Shown piece after piece: positions 18,307 to 26,849 of a DNA stretch of 35,686 nt. The notes beneath the pieces are model-generated. The model searched no databases and was not told the origin of the DNA. It saw nothing but the letters and a program-made list of their open reading frames with translations. Source of the DNA: Pseudomonadales bacterium (GTDB lineage: Bacteria > Pseudomonadota > Gammaproteobacteria > Pseudomonadales > JANQJO01); contig JANQJO010000084.1 of NCBI GenBank assembly GCA_028281605.1, positions 1 to 35,686 of the forward strand, read 5' to 3'. Within the stretch, counting starts at the first letter, position 1; each line of letters opens with the position of its first letter. Position numbers and translations under genes: made by a program.

Positions 18307-19953
18307 CTACCTTGAGATATTTACTGTGGCATCGACTTCTGCCATATCAATAATCTCATTTCGATCAACCATAGCTTCTGTGACCAAACCAGGACGTTTT
18401 TGCGCCATAAACCGCAAAAACTTAGGAGGAAAAGCCCGAAAACGTAACCGAGCCTTAACTGTTAAAGGGCTAGCTGCTCTAAAAAGCAAGGGAACATCAT
18501 ACTGCGACTCCACCGTTTCCAATGCCGGAATTGCATAACTATTATCCATATGATCTGCACCAAAAGGTAACACTAACTTCAAATACTCACCATTCTCTTG
18601 TCCTTCATAACGCTTAAAGGCATTAGAAAAAGAAATCAAACCCAAGTTCCTCTCAGGCCTTTGATTATAATCAGGACCCCTTTCATAGCTAGGGAAAGTA
18701 GTCTCTATATCAAATGTTGCGATAGTATTTTCAAGATCTTCATCGTTTAAACGACCATCAGGCTCAATTTCACCCATTTCAGGGTGTGGTTTATCTCGGA
18801 GAAAACCAGATTCATAAACCATACGACCCCGCCTATCCACAACAGTCAATTCAATCCATAATTCCCGTTCCTGAGAAAAACCTGTCGGCAAACCATGACC
18901 TGCTCCTACATTCGTAACAGATACCGTAATAGGTAACGTACGATTCCCTCGTCTAATACGATTAGGAACACGGATATCAAGCTCAGCCGCAGCTTTCAAC
19001 AAATCAGTACGCCTTTGATGTTGCGCACGCGGCATACCCCACGGATCTAGCTCACTTCCTTTTTGATTAGGAAAATCTTCAATCAATGCAATATCAACTC
19101 CAGAAAAATAGTGATTAGAAATTTTTCTAACAGGACGATCTTCGCTATCTTGGGCTACCTGCCCCGTAGCATATGTGCCTGGCAGCTCATATGGAAACAT
19201 CGACATATGACAATCTTGACAACTAATAATTTTTCCATAAGGATTATCCGTAGTTGCATAAGGGCTATCAGCCCACTCGGTAAAAGTATTTTCCACTCGC
19301 CTAAAACTTTCTCCAGTCACCACATCTGGCGCTTCGATACGAACGTCATGACAAGTGCCGCAAAACTCTGAACTACTAATAAAACTATTTTTAACAGCAG
19401 CATGGCCATCATTAATTTCTGCACCCTCAAAAGGACCTTGCATTTTTTTCTCAGTCGGGCTCACATTAAATACAATCGCAGCATTACCTATACCATCACC
19501 CTTCAAACTATTAGCATGATCAGCATCTAAAATCTGATGACAAACATCACAAGTAACACCTCGCTTACCTGTTCGACTCATAAAATCCACACTAGCCCCA
19601 GATTGTATGGGGTCAAACTCAGGTACTTCGCTTAAAAATGTAGAAACAGGAGAATGACACTGCAAACAAAAATATTCATCTTCTCCCCCTTTTGCAAAGG
19701 CACCATTTGTCAACTCATTACCAATCGATTCTAAAGCATTAAACACAGGACTGATCGCACCATACGCCAATGGCGAGCCACTCCATTGCTCATACTGCTC
19801 CGGGTGACAATTTTGACACTGCTGAGGATCCTCAAAAGGGGCTCTTAACTGATTTGCTTCAAATCTCGTATCACCCGAACCACAAGCCAGCAAAAAAGGA
19901 AAAACAAAAAAAACTAACACAAAATAAAAATAAGAGTTATTGATCTTCATCAT
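18307..19953 (-). CDS. Pentahaem cytochrome c lipoprotein
   Basis: The 548-residue protein starts with a lipoprotein signal peptide ending in the lipobox LLAC (Cys24). Five CxxCH haem c sites follow: CQNCH (46-50), CLQCH (96-100), CDVCH (135-139), CGTCH (198-202) and CQDCH (245-249). Additional histidines (for example GHAAV, NHYFSG, GAGHGLP) could be distal ligands. The first 250 residues resemble the cytochrome c554-like multihaem fold, and residues 310-548 form a beta-rich domain without haem sites. It is probably tethered to a membrane facing the periplasm or outside and transfers electrons. No partner oxidoreductase gene is nearby, so donor and acceptor are unknown. Confidence 0.85.
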   Translation of the reverse strand: MMKINNSYFYFVLVFFVFPFLLACGSGDTRFEANQLRAPFEDPQQCQNCHPEQYEQWSGSPLAYGAISPVFNALESIGNELTNGAFAKGGEDEYFCLQCHSPVSTFLSEVPEFDPIQSGASVDFMSRTGKRGVTCDVCHQILDADHANSLKGDGIGNAAIVFNVSPTEKKMQGPFEGAEINDGHAAVKNSFISSSEFCGTCHDVRIEAPDVVTGESFRRVENTFTEWADSPYATTDNPYGKIISCQDCHMSMFPYELPGTYATGQVAQDSEDRPVRKISNHYFSGVDIALIEDFPNQKGSELDPWGMPRAQHQRRTDLLKAAAELDIRVPNRIRRGNRTLPITVSVTNVGAGHGLPTGFSQERELWIELTVVDRRGRMVYESGFLRDKPHPEMGEIEPDGRLNDEDLENTIATFDIETTFPSYERGPDYNQRPERNLGLISFSNAFKRYEGQENGEYLKLVLPFGADHMDNSYAIPALETVESQYDVPLLFRAASPLTVKARLRFRAFPPKFLRFMAQKRPGLVTEAMVDRNEIIDMAEVDATVNISR

Positions 19954-20396
19954 TATATAAAAAAAACCAAGCTAATAATGTTATCACTCCTTCCCTACAT
20001 AAACTTAGCCGTTTATTAAAACACCACAACCATCCAAACCCATGCATCATGAAATCATAAAATAAACAGCCTTACCATAAATAAAATATTAAAAAATACT
20101 TTTTATAATGCAAAAAATATTTTACTTAAGAAAATAGTGTAGCCTAAAAAAATCAACACTTGCTTAACATTTTTATGCGCAATAGTTTTCTAATACAACA
20201 AAAACACGACGTTCATGTAGCTTTCAAATAAACAACTTCATAAAAAACTCTAAGGCCACCAAAAAACATACAAATCAATCAAAAAGCCGAATTTATATCA
20301 TCTTTTTTTTTGTAAGGAACGTGCACAAAACAACTTTAACATTTAGAGCGGATGTATGTCTGAGCGAAGCGGGTTTAGAAACGGCAAATATAAAAG
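19954..20396. other. AT-rich intergenic region ending in a MITE-like element
   Basis: Positions 19954-20310 are very AT-rich, with no convincing coding frame or RNA gene. A T run lies at 20303-20311. The rest is occupied by the inverted-repeat element annotated at 20315-20415. Confidence 0.45.
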
Positions 20397-20415
20397 TTAT
20401 TTTGTACACGTTCCT
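20315..20415. repeat. MITE-like element with 30-bp terminal inverted repeats, overlapping a gene end
   Basis: The terminal repeats at 20315-20344 and 20386-20415 match at 26 of 30 positions. Both begin AGGAACGTG when read inward. The 41-base centre has no coding capacity. The right terminal repeat contains the last codons and the TAA stop of the GGDEF-EAL gene (GTCTK-stop), so the element inserted at the end of that gene or the gene acquired its end from it. No transposase with matching ends is in the window. Confidence 0.65.
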
Positions 20416-23255
20416 AACGGCCATACTTCAGTCCAAGGCATAGGCTTTCCTACAAAATAACCTTGCGCGTAATTCACATCTAACATTTTCAACAAATTTA
20501 AAGCATCCTCAGTTTCAACAAACTCTGCAATCGTATATTGCCCAAAAGAATTAGCCACTTCAACTAAAGCTTTAACCATAACTTGATCATCCATATCTTC
20601 AGTAATATTTTTAATAAAATTCCCGTCTATTTTCACATAATCAAATGGAAATTTTTTCAAATAATATAATGAAGAAAAACCTACACCAAAATCATCCAAA
20701 GAAAACTGACATCCAAGCTTTTTGATTTTATCCATGATTTCTTTTGTTTTATTAGAATCCGATACAGCAGCTGTCTCAGTAATTTCAAATATTATCTCTG
20801 AAGTTCGTATTTTAAACTCATCAGAAAGATCTGAGACATATTGATAAAGATTCTCATTTTTAAATGAGAGACCAGACAAATTAATTGCCACTCTCGGATG
20901 AATACCTCTCTTTTCAAGCTCAGATTTAATTTTAAATACCCTACCTACAATACGCTGATCTAACTCTTGTATTGTCCCACTATTTTCTGCTGACAAAATA
21001 AATTTTTGCGATGCTATAGGATTATTACTGTATTCATAAACTCGCAATAAGGCTTCATAATGTGAAATGTCTTGGGTCTTTAAATTCAATATAGGCTGAA
21101 AGTGCACTTCAAAAGCATCTTTTTCTAAAGCATACTTAACCATCTCATTCCAATACACTCTTTCTTTAACTTTATCCCAGCTTTGTTCATCTAGCTGGAA
21201 AAAATGCCACCCATTACCACCTGATTCTTTCGCATGATACATTGCTAAATCAGCATTAGCCAACAGGCCAGATATAGTATCTCCATGTTCAGGAAATTGA
21301 ACAATACCAATACTGGCGGAAATTCTATGACTGTTATCACTACCAGGCACTCCCATATTCACAAGCGCTTTACAAATCTTTTCAGATACATCAATAGCTC
21401 TAAATTTATCAGCATTACCCAGCACCATTGCAAATTCATCACCACCAAAACGAGAAATAACATCTCTTTCTTCATCAGAATATTTACGTAATATACGAGC
21501 AACTCTCTTCAGCACATCATCACCAACATGATGGCCAGAAGAATCATTGACATCTTTGAACTGATCCAAATCTAAAAACAACAAAACTCCTGAAACATCG
21601 TATTTCGAAGAAGAACTGAGTATTTCTTTAAAAGAATCCGTAAAACTTCTACGATTCACTAATCCAGTTAAAGAATCATGAGACGCCAACCAACCAAGGT
21701 GATCTTCTGTCTTTTTTTTATAACTAACATCTAAACCGATAGTAAGAATATAATAACCATATTGATCTTTCTTTGGCAATCTAGAATGAAACCATGTCAT
21801 ATAAACAAACTTACCATCATATCTTTTAAGCCTTGACTCATGACTCAAAAAACTTTTCACCCCTTTCGTAAGCTCATCAAGCTGAAATCTCAAATCAGGC
21901 AATTGGCTTTCATAAGACAAAAGAGTTGTAAAACACCTATTTAACACAGTACTCTCTATCTTTCCCAATAAAGATAAGCCATGTTTATTAACCATCTCCA
22001 CCTTACAACGACTGTCTTGAGTCAGAATAAGAGCACGTGAAGCATCTAACAAGCAAGTGGTAAAATCTTTCTCTTGTTCCAACTCTTTATTTTTTTCTTC
22101 AAACAGCTTAATTTTATCACCCAGCTGATTATTGATCGAATTCAAATAATCAAAGTAGCCAATAGCTGAATCAATCAAGCAATCTGCTTCATCTTTTACT
22201 TTTTCATTTACAGCAATACTAGACAATACCTCTTTGCCTTTTTCAAAATCACTCAATCCAGTCATAGCAGAACAAACCAATTTAATCTTCCTAAACGGAT
22301 TGCTCAGAAAAAACAAAAAAAATAAAATTAAAGTAGCGCCACAAACAAACAACCCTACCATAATAATGGTAAAGATTTTTTCATATGACAAAAGTTCAAA
22401 GCCAACAGAATCCAAAAAAATAAAAGTGGCACTTGAATCATTAGCATAAGAAAAATTCTCCGATCGAACAAAATAACGATGTTGCTCTTTTTTAAAAATC
22501 ACCCCTTTCGCAAGATCAGATAACTCAATTTGACTTGATATTTCTTTAATGAGCTCCAAAACAAAATCTCTGTTAGTAACGGCTAAAATTGACAATCCCC
22601 AAGGAACAATTAAATTTTCCTGATCTGACTTTTCAGAAGAAGTCAAAATAAAATCTGTTTGAGATATTTCTTTAAAATTAATCAAAGCATTATACACAGG
22701 CACACTGGCCGTCAAAATAAATACCTTTTCATCCCCCATAAAGACTGGCAACGCCAAATAATAATGACATTCACTAAAACACAGTATCTCTCTTTGCGGA
22801 ACTTCTTGCTGAAACGCTTTAACAACTAAATCCTCTGGAAAATCTTGCCTCCCTAAAATCACTTGATAAGAAGCTAAAAAATAGTGTAGTCCAAAAGAAT
22901 CAAGCTTGTTGTTCAACTTAAGTTTTTTCCAATAAAGCTCTAAGTACTGTTCTATAAATATGGTATCCATGTTATTTGTTGCAACATAAAAGTCCGAATT
23001 TAAAACCAATCCATTTAATGTTTTTTCTAATTGGACAGAAGAAGAACGAATGAGTGTTTCAACCAATCTAAGATTATTCTTAGACCTGTTGGACAACTGA
23101 TCAATCAACGCATTATGTAAAAAAACATGTGAAGCATATAAAATAATGCAAATCAAAAAAAACAATAAAAATAAAGAACAAACAAAGGACTTCAACTGTA
23201 TTCCCATATAGAACGAAGTATTTTTAAGTCTGGTCTGAGTTTGTTTTTTTTTCAT
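20397..23255 (-). CDS. Membrane GGDEF-EAL sensor (c-di-GMP synthase/phosphodiesterase) with PAS domain
   Basis: I use the ATG at 23253-23255 (952 residues); a TTG eight codons upstream is also in frame. Membrane helices at about 23-46 and 293-318 enclose a 245-residue periplasmic sensor region. A short coiled linker, a PAS/PAC domain (about 395-515), GGDEF (motif RFGGDEF, 602-608) and EAL (YEALLR, 733-738) follow. The EAL domain keeps NLSG, EITET, DDFG, KIDGNFI and the AEFVE variant of AEGVE, so both domains look catalytic. The RxxD inhibitory site before GGDEF is absent. The ATG is followed by nine A bases. The last codons lie in a MITE-like inverted repeat. It is co-transcribed with the PstS-like gene upstream. 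Confidence 0.92.
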   Translation of the reverse strand: MKKKQTQTRLKNTSFYMGIQLKSFVCSLFLLFFLICIILYASHVFLHNALIDQLSNRSKNNLRLVETLIRSSSVQLEKTLNGLVLNSDFYVATNNMDTIFIEQYLELYWKKLKLNNKLDSFGLHYFLASYQVILGRQDFPEDLVVKAFQQEVPQREILCFSECHYYLALPVFMGDEKVFILTASVPVYNALINFKEISQTDFILTSSEKSDQENLIVPWGLSILAVTNRDFVLELIKEISSQIELSDLAKGVIFKKEQHRYFVRSENFSYANDSSATFIFLDSVGFELLSYEKIFTIIMVGLFVCGATLILFFLFFLSNPFRKIKLVCSAMTGLSDFEKGKEVLSSIAVNEKVKDEADCLIDSAIGYFDYLNSINNQLGDKIKLFEEKNKELEQEKDFTTCLLDASRALILTQDSRCKVEMVNKHGLSLLGKIESTVLNRCFTTLLSYESQLPDLRFQLDELTKGVKSFLSHESRLKRYDGKFVYMTWFHSRLPKKDQYGYYILTIGLDVSYKKKTEDHLGWLASHDSLTGLVNRRSFTDSFKEILSSSSKYDVSGVLLFLDLDQFKDVNDSSGHHVGDDVLKRVARILRKYSDEERDVISRFGGDEFAMVLGNADKFRAIDVSEKICKALVNMGVPGSDNSHRISASIGIVQFPEHGDTISGLLANADLAMYHAKESGGNGWHFFQLDEQSWDKVKERVYWNEMVKYALEKDAFEVHFQPILNLKTQDISHYEALLRVYEYSNNPIASQKFILSAENSGTIQELDQRIVGRVFKIKSELEKRGIHPRVAINLSGLSFKNENLYQYVSDLSDEFKIRTSEIIFEITETAAVSDSNKTKEIMDKIKKLGCQFSLDDFGVGFSSLYYLKKFPFDYVKIDGNFIKNITEDMDDQVMVKALVEVANSFGQYTIAEFVETEDALNLLKMLDVNYAQGYFVGKPMPWTEVWPLGTCTK

Positions 23256-23286
23256 CAATAAAAACTTTATTCCATACAATAATTAT

Positions 23287-23751
23287 TCATTCATAGCTTA
23301 TTTTTATAACCGTTAAATTTGTTTTTTTTTCAAGAGCTTCTAAATAACCTAATGCACCTGGTATTTTCAATACGGCCCGTATCATTTCTCCTTCACTTTT
23401 CACCAATACTGGTTTTTTAGCCACGCCAACTGAAAATAAATCTGACCAAATATTTTTAAGTTGAAAAGGAAATATTTTTAATTTTTGCTTACACAAAGCT
23501 ATATGCGTATAACTAGACTGCGGAAACACAAATAAAGTTATAGGTGTACCGTCTCCCCAAGTTTTTTTCCTCAAACTAAAAAGATCTTGCAAATCTTCAT
23601 AAGTTTGAATCTCCTGATCTGCATGAGGGTAATTTGCAATAATCTCAATGGCTATAGTTGTGTTTGGCCCCATAAACATCAAAATGCTTACAACTAAGCC
23701 AACTAAAACACAAAAAATGTCAATAAGCGTCCGCAAACTTTTCTTTTCCAT
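23287..23751 (-). CDS. Small PstS-like periplasmic-binding-fold protein, membrane anchored
   Basis: The 154-residue protein begins MEKKSLRTLIDIFC and has one membrane anchor (about residues 9-29). Residues 50-150 resemble one lobe of a phosphate-binding (PstS-like) protein: DLFSLRKKTWGDGTPITLFV, then W-S-D-L-F-S-V-G, SEGEMIRAVLKIPGALGYL. It is too short for a two-lobe transporter protein. Similar small proteins often sit beside membrane diguanylate cyclases, as here, 31 bases before the GGDEF-EAL gene. A role as periplasmic ligand sensor is likely but inferred. A GTG eight codons upstream is an alternative start. A perfect 24-bp hairpin lies 33 bases before the ATG. Confidence 0.75.
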   Translation of the reverse strand: MEKKSLRTLIDIFCVLVGLVVSILMFMGPNTTIAIEIIANYPHADQEIQTYEDLQDLFSLRKKTWGDGTPITLFVFPQSSYTHIALCKQKLKIFPFQLKNIWSDLFSVGVAKKPVLVKSEGEMIRAVLKIPGALGYLEALEKKTNLTVIKISYE

Positions 23752-23775
23752 GAAACAGTCATGAGTGTTGGTCAC

Positions 23776-24157
23776 TCACCCTAAGGAGGTGTTAAGAAAT
23801 AAATTGGGTGCTAGATGTCCAATTTATTTCTTAACACCTCCTAAGTGAATGAAAATATTAGCAGAATTAATCAAGGCCTGATTTAATAGAACCATCGCAT
23901 TTTCACGATAAAACAAAAAATCAAATATTCGTAACAGAAAATGACTTTCGTCAGTCCTTGTGTTTTAAGTATAGACAAATTCTTTGTTTTTAAACGCTTA
24001 GCATTAAGGTATGATACTGATATAACCATACGCAAGACAATATATTGAACTTGCTTATACGACTGAGAGCACAATGATATATATTGCAGGCCAAAGAACC
24101 GTCAAAAAAACCATTCAACCCATAATTGATATCTTAGGAAAAAAACTGATCCAAATT
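23776..24157. other. Intergenic region with long hairpin and a possible 34-residue gene
   Basis: This region holds the hairpin at 23784-23842 and the small plus-strand frame at 24074-24178. The minus-strand frame over 23883-24074 has an atypical residue mix and no ribosome site, so I did not call it. No RNA gene was seen. Confidence 0.4.
23784..23842. repeat. Perfect 24-bp inverted repeat, hairpin in the leader of the PstS-like/GGDEF operon
   Basis: Positions 23784-23807 are the exact reverse complement of 23819-23842, with an 11-base loop. Each arm starts or ends with AGGAGGTGTTAAG or its complement. On the minus strand the second arm plus flank contains CACCTCCTTA, the same as the 3' tail of 16S rRNA. 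The hairpin could be a very short MITE, a transcription attenuator or a translational regulator. A TAATAT hexamer at 23855-23860 (minus strand) is a possible -10 upstream. Confidence 0.85.
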
Positions 24158-24178
24158 TCAGTGTCTGAGCTTAAGTAA
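24074..24178 (+). CDS. Possible 34-residue protein
   Basis: An ATG at 24074 preceded by GAGAG at spacing 4-5 opens a 34-codon frame (MIYIAGQRTVKKTIQPIIDI at the start) that ends in TAA at 24176-24178, overlapping the end of the convergent PilZ gene by 21 bases. TATGAT at 24010-24015 is a good -10 hexamer upstream, without a clear -35. It could be a real small gene, the start of a truncated one, or chance. No family was recognised. Confidence 0.3.
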   Translation: MIYIAGQRTVKKTIQPIIDILGKKLIQISVSELK

Positions 24179-24916
24179 AGCCTGTGATCTTTCTTGAGTA
24201 CGCTTTAAATCACGCTGCACTCGCCAAATCCATTTATGCAACTTGGTTTGCTCTTTAGGCACAATTATTGAAAATTTTGCCCCCATTGTCATCATATTTT
24301 GCTCTTTACAGCCCGATTGCCACCGAATTTGAACTTTAGCTTCAAATAAATTATTGGCCAAACACAAAATAATGGGATAATCACGCTTTACTTCAATTTT
24401 CTGCACCAAACTACTCTCACAACTAAAACCTAACCCCTGACAAGATATATCTTCAACAGTAGCAACCACCTCACCGAAATCGGTTGAAATAAAACAACTT
24501 CTCTCTGTTATTGATTTCAGACACAAGCGAAACACTCGCCTTCTTTGCGAACAATTCATACGGCTTGGCAGTTTCAATAAATAATAAGGCATATTTGCCA
24601 TATACCCTTGACCAACACACTCAGAATTAAAACTTTGCGATTGATAAAACTCTCGCGCACAAATAGAAATTTTTTGCCCTTCATTCAAATGTGTACAATC
24701 ATGTTTAGGAAATAGCTCATCGATTTTAAAAGTTTTACTTTCTATATCTGTATGCAGTATTACACTTTGATAGCTTTCTTTAGAAAATTGAGGCTGAACC
24801 AAAATAAATGTACGATTTTTTTGCCACATCTGCAAAGTTTGTAATACCTGCCATTGCTTAGGCTCAACTTTTGTTTTCTTATTGATAAATGCTTTTATTG
24901 GTTTTAAGCTCAACAT
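24158..24916 (-). CDS. PilZ-domain c-di-GMP receptor
   Basis: The product has a YcgR-like N-terminal region and a C-terminal PilZ domain. The PilZ signatures are QRRRVFR (RxxxR, c-di-GMP binding) and VEDISCQGLGF (D-x-S-x-x-G), followed by the terminal GAKFSII strand. I chose the ATG at 24914-24916 because AAGGA lies 10 bases before it (252 residues). A TTG at 25007-25009 would add 31 residues and is possible. PilZ proteins of this type respond to c-di-GMP, often controlling motility or polysaccharide secretion. The nearby GGDEF-EAL sensor could supply the signal; that link is inferred from proximity only. Confidence 0.85.
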   Translation of the reverse strand: MLSLKPIKAFINKKTKVEPKQWQVLQTLQMWQKNRTFILVQPQFSKESYQSVILHTDIESKTFKIDELFPKHDCTHLNEGQKISICAREFYQSQSFNSECVGQGYMANMPYYLLKLPSRMNCSQRRRVFRLCLKSITERSCFISTDFGEVVATVEDISCQGLGFSCESSLVQKIEVKRDYPIILCLANNLFEAKVQIRWQSGCKEQNMMTMGAKFSIIVPKEQTKLHKWIWRVQRDLKRTQERSQALLKLRH

Positions 24917-25053
24917 TATTGCGACATCCTTATTAGCAACCGAAAAAACTTTTCTCGATACTGTATCGGCTTTATCAAAAAGAGCTTGAGACTTTAAGAG
25001 CGTGATCAATTTTGTTTACTTTACAAACCCGTAAAACATACCCAAAATGATAT

Positions 25054-25797
25054 CTATCTACCATCTTTGTTCACTTTTTTAAATATCAAATCCCTAACAG
25101 TATGCCCAAGCTTTTGACCACGACGCTCAAATTTAGTTTGCGGCCTTGACTCAGGTTTTTCTACAAAACCAGTCTGATCTGATGCTAAATTCTCTAACCC
25201 TGGGTGCAGAGACAAAAGCTCTAATGCACTAGCAGCATAAGGTTCCCAATCTGTAGCCATGTGAAATAAGCCCCCTGCAATCAGAGCTTTGTATACTAAA
25301 TCAATAAAAGCAGGCTGAATAATTCTTCTTTTATGATGCCTTTTTTTAGGCCAAGGATCTGGGAAAAAAAGGCAACAAGCTGCCAATGACTCCGGTGGCA
25401 ATGCTTTTTCCAATACTAATAAAGCATCTGCGAAATAGATTTTGATATTGTCTAGTTTTAGGCTTCTTAAGTTTTGTATCAGGTGCCCAACCCCTGGCTT
25501 GTGTATTTCTATTCCAATAAAGTTTTCTTCAGGTTGGCATTGTGCACGTTCCAGTAAAGCTTGCCCATTACCAAAACCAACTTCTAAAATAGGAGGACGG
25601 TCATTGGAAAAATGCTCCTTAGGATTAAGCATTACATTTGGATCTAAAGCATAATATACCAAATATTGATCTATTGCATTTTTTTGACTACTAGTCAACC
25701 TTCCTTGGCGCAAAACAAAACTACGTACAGCAGTCTTCTTTATCACAGGCTTTTGAGCAAATGTTATATTCTTATGATTAGAATTACTTGAACACAT
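25054..25797 (-). CDS. trmB: tRNA (guanine-N7-)-methyltransferase
   Basis: The 247-residue enzyme makes m7G46 in tRNA. The SAM-binding motif LEVGFGNGQALLERA (about residues 71-85), GIEIHKPGVGHL and the diagnostic FFPDPWPKKRHHKRRI are all present, and the C-terminus (TKFERRGQKLGHTVRDLIF) is typical. Length matches the family. The gene follows thiG by 26 bases on the same strand, as in Pseudomonas, where trmB lies downstream of thiG, so it is probably part of the thiS-thiG operon. Confidence 0.96.
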   Translation of the reverse strand: MCSSNSNHKNITFAQKPVIKKTAVRSFVLRQGRLTSSQKNAIDQYLVYYALDPNVMLNPKEHFSNDRPPILEVGFGNGQALLERAQCQPEENFIGIEIHKPGVGHLIQNLRSLKLDNIKIYFADALLVLEKALPPESLAACCLFFPDPWPKKRHHKRRIIQPAFIDLVYKALIAGGLFHMATDWEPYAASALELLSLHPGLENLASDQTGFVEKPESRPQTKFERRGQKLGHTVRDLIFKKVNKDGR

Positions 25798-25823
25798 ATT
25801 TTGAGCATGACATTATAAAAAAA

Positions 25824-26609
25824 CTACAGGCTTATTGTATCAGCCAGCGGTGATGAAGCTTGAGCATATAAACGCCTTGGCATTCTACCCGCCAAAAAAG
25901 CTTTGCGCCCCGCTTGCACACCTAAGTTCATAGCTTTAGCCATTAATACAGGGTGCTTTGCCTGAGCAATCGCTGTGTTCATCAGGACACCATCACAGCC
26001 CAACTCCATCGCTATCGCAGCATCAGATGCGGTGCCAACACCAGCATCCACGATAATTGGTACTTGAGCTTGTTCGATAATTAATTGCAAGTTATAAGGA
26101 TTACGAATCCCCAAGCCAGATCCAATAGGAGCAGCCAACGGCATAACAGCAATACAACCCATGTTTTCCAGCTCTTGAGCAACAATAGGATCATCACTGG
26201 TGTAAACCATTACCTCAAAGCCATCATCAACTAATACTTTAGCGGCCAGTAAAGTTTCTTTTAGGTTAGGAAATAGAGTTTTTTGATCCCCTAGCACTTC
26301 CAACTTAACAAGAGAATGTCCATTCAACAGCTCTCTAGCAAGCTGGCAAGTATACACGGCTTCCTGTGCGCTGTAGCAACCTGCTGTATTAGGCAATATT
26401 GTGTATTTTTCTGGAGAAATAAACTCCAGTAAATTAGGCTCATTCTGGTTTTGCCCCAAATTCATTCTTCTTATTGCAACAGTTATAATTTCAGCTCCTG
26501 CCGCTTCAACAGCTAACACGGTTTGTTCAAAATTCTCGTATTTGCCAGTACCAACTAAAAGACGAGAATGGTAACAACGCTTGCCAAGTAACAATATATC
26601 GTCTGCCAT
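25824..26609 (-). CDS. thiG: Thiazole synthase
   Basis: The 261-residue TIM-barrel enzyme condenses dehydroglycine, deoxyxylulose phosphate and sulfur from ThiS-thiocarboxylate to form the thiamin thiazole. Visible motifs are [10 protein letters not shown] near the start, [24 protein letters not shown], the catalytic Lys in [23 protein letters not shown] and [18 protein letters not shown]. Length is normal (about 256-265). It starts nine bases after the thiS stop, so the two are translationally linked. No thiamin-pyrophosphate riboswitch was identified upstream of thiS. Confidence 0.97.
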   Translation of the reverse strand: MADDILLLGKRCYHSRLLVGTGKYENFEQTVLAVEAAGAEIITVAIRRMNLGQNQNEPNLLEFISPEKYTILPNTAGCYSAQEAVYTCQLARELLNGHSLVKLEVLGDQKTLFPNLKETLLAAKVLVDDGFEVMVYTSDDPIVAQELENMGCIAVMPLAAPIGSGLGIRNPYNLQLIIEQAQVPIIVDAGVGTASDAAIAMELGCDGVLMNTAIAQAKHPVLMAKAMNLGVQAGRKAFLAGRMPRRLYAQASSPLADTISL

Positions 26610-26618
26610 ACGGTGTAT

Positions 26619-26831
26619 TTACCCCCCCCCTACTGCTGTAACAATCTCTAACTTATCTTGATCATACACCCGAGTAACAGCATACTGCTGACGAGAAATA
26701 ACAGCCTGATTCAAGGCAACAGCTATTCGCTTATTCAATAGCCCTTCTTGAATCAAAAGGTTAGCTATAGTATCCTCCTCCATTATCTCTACCGGCTTAC
26801 CATTGAGATATATCTGCACTATCTTTGTCAT
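26619..26831 (-). CDS. thiS: Sulfur carrier protein ThiS
   Basis: The 70-residue ubiquitin-fold protein ends in VGGG, whose terminal Gly-Gly is adenylated and thiocarboxylated to donate sulfur to ThiG. It begins MTKIVQIYLNGKPVEI and is of normal length. The three final glycines are encoded by nine consecutive G bases (complement of 26622-26630), directly before the TAA. A slip of one base in this tract would replace the C-terminus and inactivate the carrier. The gene follows rpoH by 18 bases and precedes thiG by nine. Confidence 0.95.
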   Translation of the reverse strand: MTKIVQIYLNGKPVEIMEEDTIANLLIQEGLLNKRIAVALNQAVISRQQYAVTRVYDQDKLEIVTAVGGG

Positions 26832-26849
26832 AAGCAGAATAAAGAGCTA

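Noticed and set aside
23883..24074. Minus-strand frame of 63 residues
   Set aside because: Atypical residue composition, no ribosome site, no family resemblance; likely a chance frame.
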